Shown here: positions 10,468-18,758 of the stretch, piece after piece
Numbering within the stretch: the first letter of the stretch is position 1
Layout: every line of letters begins with the position of its first letter
Assembly: GCA_947573485.1 (NCBI GenBank)
Contig: CANPGB010000008.1
Location: 1-64,000, forward strand
Reading direction: 5' to 3'
Origin: an uncultured Porphyromonadaceae bacterium
Lineage (GTDB): Bacteria > Bacteroidota > Bacteroidia > Bacteroidales > Muribaculaceae
DNA length: 64,000 nucleotides
Program-made: the position numbers and the translations under genes
Notes under the pieces: generated by a model
Seen by the model: the letters and a program-made list of their open reading frames with translations, nothing else
What the model was told of the DNA's origin: nothing
The model's database searches: none

Positions 10468-12228
10468 ATGAAGAACAGTATTCTCACAATAATAGCGGCA
10501 GCTGCCGCCATGGCAGTGACAGGCTGCGACGATGCCCTTGACCTCACTCCCGAGTCGTCGCTGGCGCCGGAAACATATTTCCGCACAGCCAAAGACCTCG
10601 AGCTTGCCACCAACCGCTTCTACCTGCAGGAGCCCTCGTTCGACGACATCGTAAGCGAGCCCTCCGACCTTGCGGTAGACAAAGGCTCGTCGAACGCCCT
10701 CTATTACTCAAACATCCGCACCGTGCCCGGCTCGGGCGGCGGCTGGTCGTGGGGCACCCTGCGCCATATAAACTACTATTTGGCCCACTCAGCCAACTGC
10801 GACGACGCCGAGGCACGCGCGCAGTACGACGCCATAGCCCGCTTCTGGCGCGCGTGGTTCTACTTCGACAAGCTCAAACGCTATGGCGACGTACCCTGGC
10901 ACAACACCCCCATAGGCTCTGCCGACACCGAGCTGCTCAACAAGCCCCGCGACTCGCGCGCCCTTGTTGTAGACAGCATCCTCGCCGACCTCAAATTCGC
11001 CGCCGACGTGCTCCCCGAGAGCAGCGACTGCTTCCACATAAACCGCAGCATAGCATTGGCTTTTCGCTCGAGGGTATGCCTCTTCGAGGGCACTTTCCGC
11101 AAATATCACTCAGGCCTAACTTTCAATAAAGAGGAGCTGCCTTGGCGCCCGCTCTTGGAGGATGCCGCTGCAAGCGCGCAGGCTGTGATGAGCACCGGTC
11201 GCTACTCGCTCGTGAAGAGCAACTCGCGGCCTTACTACGACCTTTTCGTAGCCGAGGAGGCGCCTGCCAAAGAGTATATCTTCGCCCGCAGCTATGGAGG
11301 CTCTATCACCTCGCAGGTGAACTACAACGTGTTCAGCGGCGGTGGCAACAAGACCGGCGCCACCAAAGCGCTCGTTGCCTCGTATCTTATGGAGGACGGC
11401 ACCCGCTTCACCGATATTCCCGGCTGGGAGACCATGGAGATTCCCGATGAGTTCGAGGGCCGCGACCCGCGACTTACGCAGACTCTCATAGGCCCGGGCT
11501 CGGGAAAATGGGCTACAGGCGAGAAAATGGACTATAAGATAGTGTACTCAGAGACCTGCTACCCCTTTATGAAAATGAACCAGGGTCCCGCCAACCAGAA
11601 GAGCGCCACCCAGGACATGCCCATAATACGCTATGCCGAAGTTCTGCTCAACTACGCCGAGGCCAAGGCCGAGCTGCAGACCCTGACGCAGGACGATGTG
11701 GACGACACCATCAACCTGCTCCGCGACCGCGTGGATATGCCCGAGCTCGAGCTCGACTATGCCAACAATCACCCCGATCCCTTCCTGATGTCGGCTGAAT
11801 ACGGCTATGTCAACGTCCCCGAGAGCCCCTTCAAGGGTGTTATCCTCGAAATACGCCGCGAACGCTCCATAGAGCTCGTTTGCGAAGGTTTCCGCTGGCC
11901 CGACCTCATGCGTTGGCGCGAGGGTCAGCGCATGACCCACGAGTTCACCGGCGCCTACTTCAGCGGCCCCGGCTCCTACGACCTCGATGGCGACGGCAAG
12001 AAAGATTTCGTGATATACAAAGACCGTCCCATACGCGTAACCGGCGTCACAGGCAAGAAGATAGGCTCCGACATCTATCTCACCGACGGCGACAACGGCA
12101 AAGGCTATGTGGTAGGCGTCTACGGAATAACGCACGGCTTCAACGAGGACCGCGACTACCTCTTCCCGCTGCCCACCGACGACATCAAGCTCACCGGTGG
12201 CACCCTTACCCAAAACCCCAATTGGTAA
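10468..12228 (+). CDS. SusD-like / RagB nutrient-binding outer-membrane lipoprotein
   Basis: Lipobox MAVTGC; directly follows SusC; SusD motifs (PIIRYAEVLLNYAEAKAEL, RRERSIELVCEGFRWPDLMRW). Confidence 0.95.
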   Translation: MKNSILTIIAAAAAMAVTGCDDALDLTPESSLAPETYFRTAKDLELATNRFYLQEPSFDDIVSEPSDLAVDKGSSNALYYSNIRTVPGSGGGWSWGTLRHINYYLAHSANCDDAEARAQYDAIARFWRAWFYFDKLKRYGDVPWHNTPIGSADTELLNKPRDSRALVVDSILADLKFAADVLPESSDCFHINRSIALAFRSRVCLFEGTFRKYHSGLTFNKEELPWRPLLEDAAASAQAVMSTGRYSLVKSNSRPYYDLFVAEEAPAKEYIFARSYGGSITSQVNYNVFSGGGNKTGATKALVASYLMEDGTRFTDIPGWETMEIPDEFEGRDPRLTQTLIGPGSGKWATGEKMDYKIVYSETCYPFMKMNQGPANQKSATQDMPIIRYAEVLLNYAEAKAELQTLTQDDVDDTINLLRDRVDMPELELDYANNHPDPFLMSAEYGYVNVPESPFKGVILEIRRERSIELVCEGFRWPDLMRWREGQRMTHEFTGAYFSGPGSYDLDGDGKKDFVIYKDRPIRVTGVTGKKIGSDIYLTDGDNGKGYVVGVYGITHGFNEDRDYLFPLPTDDIKLTGGTLTQNPNW

Positions 12229-14490
12229 ATGCCACATCTTAAAGCAACAGTCTTGCTTGCATTGACACTCGGATTTGCCGCCACCACGCTCCCGGCGGCG
12301 GCAAATCCGCTTGTCTTCGGCAACAAGCGCATAAGCATCATCACCCCTACCCTCCTGCGCCTGGAGTATGCCGAGCAGGGCCGATTCACCGACGCTCCTA
12401 CCATGTTTGCCATAAACCGCGACTCGCTCATGCACGACGGCTACACGGTAACGCGCATCGACAGCACGCGGCAGGTCGAAATAAACACCGGCAAGGTGCG
12501 CATGGTCTTCGCCGACGATAACCTTCCTTTCGGCCAGGGCAACACCCGCTTCTTTTTCACCCGCTACGGCAAGGAGTCGAGCGCTACGGGGCGCAACCTC
12601 CACTCCAAGACGCGGCGCCTGAACCTCGGCGGCAGCGTGGCCACGCTCGACGCCGTCTCGGCTGAGATTCCTACCGACGACGGCCTGCTGAGCGAGGACG
12701 GCTGGTACTACCTCATCGACACCGGCAGCGACATTATCGGCGCCGACGGCTGGTTTGCCCCGCGCCCCCGCGAGTCGGTGCAGGACCAGTACTGCTTCAT
12801 CTACGGCGACGATTTCCACGCCCCATTCCACGACCTTGGCGTAATCTCGGGCAAAGTGCCCATGACACGCAAATATATGCACGGCGTGTGGTACTCGCGC
12901 TGGTATCCCTACGACGACAATTATATCAATGAGCTCGTCGAGGGTTTCGACCGCGAGGGCTTCCCGCTCGACGTGCTCTCCATGGATATGGACTGGCACA
13001 CCATAGCCGACGCCCGAACGGGCATAGGGCACAACAACACCGCCCTCGGCTGGACAGGCTTCACATGGAACCGCTCGCTGATCGCCGACCCCGGGGCCAC
13101 AATAGGACGCCTGCATGCCGACAGCATACGCGTGTGCGTCAACGAGCATCCGCACGACGGCGTGCGTCCTCACGAAGATTGCTACCGCAGTTTCATGGAG
13201 CTCATGGGCTACCCGGCGGCAACCGATACGGTGCTGCTCTTCGACGCCGGCGATAAAAAATACCTTGAGGCTTACCTCGAGGCTACACGCGCCGAGAACC
13301 GCGAATTGGGCGTCGACTTCTGGTGGCTCGACTGGCAGCAGGATTACCTCTACCCCAAGGTGCGCGGCTCGCAGATGAGTCATGTGAAATGGCTCAACCG
13401 CAATTTCTACGAAGATACGCGCCGTGGCGGCATGCGTGGCGCCGGATACAGCCGCTGGGGTGGCTGGGGCGACCACCGTCACCCCATACATTTCTCGGGA
13501 GATGCACGCAGCAACTGGGACGTGCTCCGCTTCGAGGTCAAGCTCTCGCAGACATCAGGCAATCAGGGCGGCTACTACTGGGCACACGACATCGGCGGCT
13601 TCGCCGGTAAGTCGGAGCCTGAGCTCCTTGCCCGTTGGTGCCAGTTCGGAGCACTCTCGGCGGCTCTTCGCACCCACGCGCACCGCGGCCCCGAGGCCGA
13701 CCGTCGTCCCTGGATCTGGGGCGATAAAGCTACCGAGAGCATGCGCGCTTCCTACCGTCTGCGCTCGCGACTCATGCCATATATCTACTCGGCAGTGCGG
13801 CGCACGCACGAAAGCATGCTGCCGCTGAACCGCTGTATGTTCGTCGATTACCCCACCGAAGCTGAGGCTTACAACCGCTACGGGCAGTATCTTTTCGGCG
13901 ACCTTCTTCTTGCGGCTCCTATAACGGCCAAAGGCGAGGGCGACGATTTCACCGCCGCCTCCGAGGTATGGTTCCCGGCAGACTGCGACTGGTACGACTT
14001 CTTCAGCGACGAGCGTCACGAGGGCGGCACTACGGCAAAAGTGGCCAAGCCCTTGGCTGAGTTTCCGTTATTCGTGCGCGGGGGCACGCTCCTGCCCATG
14101 CAGCCTTTCACACGGCGCCCGGGCAGTTCGCAACCGGAGCACCTCGTGCTGCGCGTATATCCCGGCGCCGACGGTTGCGACAACAGCTTCGAGTTATACG
14201 AAGACGACGGAGTGAGCGAGGCCTATACACGTGGCGAATACTGCAAGACAGCTCTCCTCTTCCGCCGCAATGGCAGCGAGGTAGAGCTCTCGGTACTGCC
14301 GGGAAAAGGCAGCTACGAAGGCAAGCCGGAGTCGCGCTCGTACACCTTCGAGCTCGCAGGCTTTGAGAAAGTTGAAGGCCTGCGCGTAAACGGCCGACGT
14401 GCGAAAGTTACGGAAAATGGCGGGCGCCGTATTGTCTCCGTCCCTGAGCAAAAGATTGATAAACCGGTGATTATCACATTCACAATATGA
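12229..14490 (+). CDS. Glycoside hydrolase family 31 protein
   Basis: LDVLSMDMDWH, FWWLDWQQDY and PIHFSGDARSNWD motifs with candidate catalytic Asp residues; signal peptide. Confidence 0.9.
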   Translation: MPHLKATVLLALTLGFAATTLPAAANPLVFGNKRISIITPTLLRLEYAEQGRFTDAPTMFAINRDSLMHDGYTVTRIDSTRQVEINTGKVRMVFADDNLPFGQGNTRFFFTRYGKESSATGRNLHSKTRRLNLGGSVATLDAVSAEIPTDDGLLSEDGWYYLIDTGSDIIGADGWFAPRPRESVQDQYCFIYGDDFHAPFHDLGVISGKVPMTRKYMHGVWYSRWYPYDDNYINELVEGFDREGFPLDVLSMDMDWHTIADARTGIGHNNTALGWTGFTWNRSLIADPGATIGRLHADSIRVCVNEHPHDGVRPHEDCYRSFMELMGYPAATDTVLLFDAGDKKYLEAYLEATRAENRELGVDFWWLDWQQDYLYPKVRGSQMSHVKWLNRNFYEDTRRGGMRGAGYSRWGGWGDHRHPIHFSGDARSNWDVLRFEVKLSQTSGNQGGYYWAHDIGGFAGKSEPELLARWCQFGALSAALRTHAHRGPEADRRPWIWGDKATESMRASYRLRSRLMPYIYSAVRRTHESMLPLNRCMFVDYPTEAEAYNRYGQYLFGDLLLAAPITAKGEGDDFTAASEVWFPADCDWYDFFSDERHEGGTTAKVAKPLAEFPLFVRGGTLLPMQPFTRRPGSSQPEHLVLRVYPGADGCDNSFELYEDDGVSEAYTRGEYCKTALLFRRNGSEVELSVLPGKGSYEGKPESRSYTFELAGFEKVEGLRVNGRRAKVTENGGRRIVSVPEQKIDKPVIITFTI

Positions 14491-16256
14491 GAATACACAA
14501 GAAAATAATAACACTCTTGGCAGCCGCCACAATGGCTGTGAGCGCTTATGCCGGGCGTCCGATAAAGATTTTCGCCATAGGCAACAGTTTTACTGTCGAC
14601 GCCGTGCAGGACCAACTCGTGCCCCTTGCAGCCTCCGACAGCGTGACCATCGAGGTGAGTTTCCCCTATCGCGGTGGCACCTCTCTCAAAGAGCACTGGC
14701 AATTTATACAGTCAGATACGGCCATATACAACTACCGCAAGAACATTGGCGGCAAGGTGCACAGGCTCGGCCGGAAATCCATGTCGGAGGCTCTCCGCGA
14801 CGACAGTTACGACTGGGTAGTGCTCCAGGAATACAACCGCGGCTCCGACGATAAAGACAGCTACATGCCCTATCTTAAAAACATTATGGATTGGGTGAAA
14901 ACCACGGCGCGCGAGCCCGAGAAAATACGCTTCGCCCTCTACATGACATGGGCTTACGACGCCGACTCGGGCAACGACAAATTCGAGAAATACGGCAGAG
15001 ACGAGGAGCGCATGTATCGCGAGGTGGTGGCTGCCACACGCAAGGCTGCCGCCGACGCCGGGATAGATGTGATTATACCTGCGGGCACTGCCGTGCAGAA
15101 CCTTCGCGGCACCTTCTATGGCGACCGCATGACCCGCGACGGTCTGCACATGAACATGAACCGCGGGCGCTATGTGCTCGCATGCACATGGTATGAGGCT
15201 CTCACCGGGCGCCCTGTGCTCGGGCTGCCCTACCACCCCAAGGAGCTGACGCCTTATCAGGCAGCCGTGTGCCGCGCGGCAGCTCACAAGGCCATACGCA
15301 ATCCATTCGAGGTTTCGGCAATGGACGAGTTCGACACCGACCCGCTCTATGCGGCTTTCGGCGACTCGCTGCCCGCGCGCTTTGAGGTAGGCACAACTCT
15401 CGGCACCGTGGGCGGCTTCGGCAAGCTCGACCGTCATGCCATACGCCGCCTCGCAAACTCCAATATCCGTCAGCTCGAAATATCGCTCACCGGGCTTGTC
15501 AACGGTCCCGACGCCATGAGCAACAAAGAGCTCGCAGGCCGCCTCGCCAAAGTAAAGGAGTGGTGCGACCGCTACGGCGTGAACGTGCGCTCGATACACA
15601 TGCCCTACCACCCCGAGGCCGACCCCTCGGAGCCCGACGAGAAAAAGCGTCGTGTGGCTGAGAAAAATATCAGAGGCTACCTCGGTGCCGTGAAAGTGCT
15701 TGAACCCGAGTATATCCTCTTCCACCCCTCGGTAAGCGACCCCGAGCCCGGGCAGCGCCCGGAGCGCATAGCCGCTTTGGCAAAGACCGTGCGCAACATA
15801 AACCCGGCGGTAAAAGCCATGGGCGCAAACATCCTAATAGAAAATCTCCGAGGACCGCAACTCACACGCAAGAACGGTCGTGAGCGAGGCCTCGGGCGCA
15901 CTGTCGAGGAGATGCAGGCAATTATGGCCGCCATGCCCGACGACGTTTACGTGTGCATCGACCTCAACCACATCGACCACCCCGAGGAGCTCATCAAAGC
16001 CATGGGGAGCCGCATACGCTCGCTCCACGTAGCCGACTCCGACGGCAAAGCCGACCGCCACTGGATGCCCGGCAAAGGCAAGAACAACTGGCCCGCGATA
16101 ATCGATGCGCTCTATTCAGTGGGCTACACAGGCCCCTGGCTCTATGAAATCAAACCCGAGGAAATTGAAGGGCGCTCGGCCTACGGCCTCCTCGTTTCTA
16201 ACTATGAATGGATTTACGACTCTTATCTCAATACACTGCTCAATGACCATGAATAA
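14487..16256 (+). CDS. Secreted fusion of DUF4886 (SGNH-hydrolase-like) and sugar phosphate isomerase/epimerase-like TIM barrel
   Basis: Signal peptide; IKIFAIGNSFTVDAVQ block, then an AP-endonuclease-2/xylose-isomerase-like region (VRSIHMPYHPE, NILIENLRG, VCIDLNHIDHPEELI, SLHVADSDGKADRHWMPGKG). Confidence 0.85.
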   Translation: MRIHKKIITLLAAATMAVSAYAGRPIKIFAIGNSFTVDAVQDQLVPLAASDSVTIEVSFPYRGGTSLKEHWQFIQSDTAIYNYRKNIGGKVHRLGRKSMSEALRDDSYDWVVLQEYNRGSDDKDSYMPYLKNIMDWVKTTAREPEKIRFALYMTWAYDADSGNDKFEKYGRDEERMYREVVAATRKAAADAGIDVIIPAGTAVQNLRGTFYGDRMTRDGLHMNMNRGRYVLACTWYEALTGRPVLGLPYHPKELTPYQAAVCRAAAHKAIRNPFEVSAMDEFDTDPLYAAFGDSLPARFEVGTTLGTVGGFGKLDRHAIRRLANSNIRQLEISLTGLVNGPDAMSNKELAGRLAKVKEWCDRYGVNVRSIHMPYHPEADPSEPDEKKRRVAEKNIRGYLGAVKVLEPEYILFHPSVSDPEPGQRPERIAALAKTVRNINPAVKAMGANILIENLRGPQLTRKNGRERGLGRTVEEMQAIMAAMPDDVYVCIDLNHIDHPEELIKAMGSRIRSLHVADSDGKADRHWMPGKGKNNWPAIIDALYSVGYTGPWLYEIKPEEIEGRSAYGLLVSNYEWIYDSYLNTLLNDHE

Positions 16257-18756
16257 GCTCTCTCTTGCGGCGGCACTGCTCCTTGCCGCCACACTCCAAG
16301 CCGGTGCCGAAGCCACCCTCACATTGGGTACATACAACATACGCTACCGCACCCTGGCCGACCACACCGAAGACCCCGCAACCGATAAATACTGGGATGC
16401 GCGTGCCGAAAATGTTGCGAAGACAATACGGCTCGGCGACTTCGACGTGCTCTCGCTCAATGAGATGACCGATGACCCGCGGCACGACGGGCGCACGATG
16501 TTCAACGACCTCAAAGCGGCTTTTCCTACGCCTGAGTGGCGCTTCGTGTCGCACCTCGATACTTATAACTATACCTGCTACGGCATAATGTACCGCGACA
16601 GCGCCGTCGAACTCATAGACCGCGGCTTCTACTTCCTCGGACCCGACCCCGATAACTTCCACACCGATGTCTGGGACCACGCCCACTATGGCCGGGCAGC
16701 CATTTGGGCCAAGTTCAAGGTGAGGGCCACGGGCGAGATTTTTGTGTTCCTCAGCACGCACCTGCACCACCAGGGCGATATATCGAAAAATGAGGGCAGC
16801 GCACAGAATATCGACGCCGTGCGACGCATTGCCGGTGTCTACCCCGCCTTCATTGCCGGTGACCACAACAGCTCCACCACCCGACTGCCTTTCTACAACC
16901 TGCACAGCGCCTACTTCGGCGACAGCCGTCAGGTGGCCGAACGCACCGATGGCTCGAACGGTACCTGCAACGTGTGGAAGGGAGGCTCGCTCTCGCGCCT
17001 TGACTACATATGGGTGCGCAACGCACACGTGCTCGACTACTCAACGATTCAGGAGAAATTCGACAAAGACTTCTATCCCTCCGACCATTTCCCCGTGCGC
17101 ATAGTTGTCAAGCTCGACGACAAGCTCCCCGCAGGATCGCTGCACGTCGACGCCGAGGCTGCCGAGGGCGGCGACGGCTCTGCTGCCGCTCCTTTCAAAC
17201 TCCTACAGGACGCTCTCGATGCAGCCTCGAACGCCGATACCATTAAGATAGCACGCGGCACCTACTTCCCCACTTACTCCGACGCCGGACGCACGGCGCG
17301 CCCCACTTTCAAGGTCGATAAATCGCTGACACTCATAGGCGGTTACAACAGCGACTTCAGCTCAACGGCTGGCCGCAGCCACCTGTGCGGCGACCTCGAC
17401 GGCGACGGCGCACCCTCGGCCGACGACACCTATAGTGTAATTACTGTAAACAAGGCCGCCGCCCTCGAACTCACTAATATAGAGATTTCAGGAGGCAACG
17501 GGCGCACCAAAAACGGCGGTGCCGTGCAGTGCAACGGCCCCCGGCTCGTGCTCGACAACTGCTATATTCACGACAACCGCTCGTCGAACATGGGCGCCGG
17601 CCTCTATGCCGCAGGTGGTCTGAGGGTGTACAACAGCACCTTCGTGCGAAACATTGGCACAGGTCAGGGCGGCGCCATAGGCGTAGATGCCACTTCGTCC
17701 ACCATGCCCTGGAGCCATATTGTAAAAGGCAGCCACTTCAGGGGCAACGAGGGTCTCACAGGCTCGGCTCTCTATGTGAAGAGCACAATGTGGCTGAGCA
17801 TTGCCGACTGCTGCCTCGATGAAAACAACGTGACAGGCCGCGGCACCGTGGCCGTGACAGGCAACAAGACCTACTCAACCGTAAGCGTTACCAACAGCAC
17901 TTTCGCCAACAACACTATGGTGAGCCGCAACGCCCTCTCTAACGCCACAAAGGGCGGTTCGGCAATTTTCATACAGGATATGAAGGACAGCGACAGCGAC
18001 GGCGACCCCAAGGCTCGCCTCCTTATGGCCAACAACACAATCATTGCCAACCGCTGCCTCTATGAGGCGGGCGATGTTCCCGCCGACTTCAAGGCTGCTG
18101 CCGTGAACGTGAACAACGGCATCGACGTATATCTGAACAACAACATCATAGCCGGTAACCACAGCGACGGCGGCACTATTGCCGACGTTTACCTCGCCGA
18201 CCCCTCCTCTATAGTTGGCGCATCCAGCCGCTACAACGTATTCTCGGCCTCGAACACCATAAACTTCGCCACCGGCGAGGGCGACCTCAAGGCAGCCAAC
18301 GCGGCCACTGCCCGCACATGGCTCGCCCGAGCCCTCGACTGCAGCGTTGCCGAAGCCAAGGTTACCGCTAATGTCGCGGGCAACGACGGAGCCACGCCCA
18401 CAGTGCGGGTACTTTCGCCCTTCTTCGGCGATTCGCCTCTCAACGACCTCAGCGCCACCTCCCTTGTTGAGAAAAATGCCATGGCCGACTTCACCGCCGA
18501 CCTTCAGATAGTTGACTACTCGCAGTGCCTCACCGACCAGCGCGGCTGGCTCCGCGACACCAACGGCAGCGCCACACGCGGTGCCTACGAGTACCAAGGC
18601 GGAGCTCCTGCCGGGGCTGCCTCGGTAAGCACGGAGAGCGACGGCGAGCCCGAATACTACAACCTCAGCGGCATGCGCGTCCACGCCAACCGTCTCACGC
18701 CGGGCATCTACATAGAGCGCCGCGGCTCTGTATCACGCAAAATCATATTCAGATAA
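16243..18756 (+). CDS. Secreted EEP-domain protein with C-terminal right-handed beta-helix and sorting-like tail
   Basis: Start MTMNKLSLAAALLLAATLQAGAEA; LGTYNIRYRT, GDHNSSTTR and PSDHFPVRI EEP motifs; LHVDAEAAEGGDGSAAAPFKLLQDAL beta-helix start; tail YYNLSGMRV...GIYIERRG. Confidence 0.87.
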   Translation: MTMNKLSLAAALLLAATLQAGAEATLTLGTYNIRYRTLADHTEDPATDKYWDARAENVAKTIRLGDFDVLSLNEMTDDPRHDGRTMFNDLKAAFPTPEWRFVSHLDTYNYTCYGIMYRDSAVELIDRGFYFLGPDPDNFHTDVWDHAHYGRAAIWAKFKVRATGEIFVFLSTHLHHQGDISKNEGSAQNIDAVRRIAGVYPAFIAGDHNSSTTRLPFYNLHSAYFGDSRQVAERTDGSNGTCNVWKGGSLSRLDYIWVRNAHVLDYSTIQEKFDKDFYPSDHFPVRIVVKLDDKLPAGSLHVDAEAAEGGDGSAAAPFKLLQDALDAASNADTIKIARGTYFPTYSDAGRTARPTFKVDKSLTLIGGYNSDFSSTAGRSHLCGDLDGDGAPSADDTYSVITVNKAAALELTNIEISGGNGRTKNGGAVQCNGPRLVLDNCYIHDNRSSNMGAGLYAAGGLRVYNSTFVRNIGTGQGGAIGVDATSSTMPWSHIVKGSHFRGNEGLTGSALYVKSTMWLSIADCCLDENNVTGRGTVAVTGNKTYSTVSVTNSTFANNTMVSRNALSNATKGGSAIFIQDMKDSDSDGDPKARLLMANNTIIANRCLYEAGDVPADFKAAAVNVNNGIDVYLNNNIIAGNHSDGGTIADVYLADPSSIVGASSRYNVFSASNTINFATGEGDLKAANAATARTWLARALDCSVAEAKVTANVAGNDGATPTVRVLSPFFGDSPLNDLSATSLVEKNAMADFTADLQIVDYSQCLTDQRGWLRDTNGSATRGAYEYQGGAPAGAASVSTESDGEPEYYNLSGMRVHANRLTPGIYIERRGSVSRKIIFR

Positions 18757-18758
18757 TC

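Noticed and set aside
11548-13491. 647-aa minus-strand ORF opposite SusD/GH31
   Set aside because: Antisense to strongly supported SusD and GH31 genes
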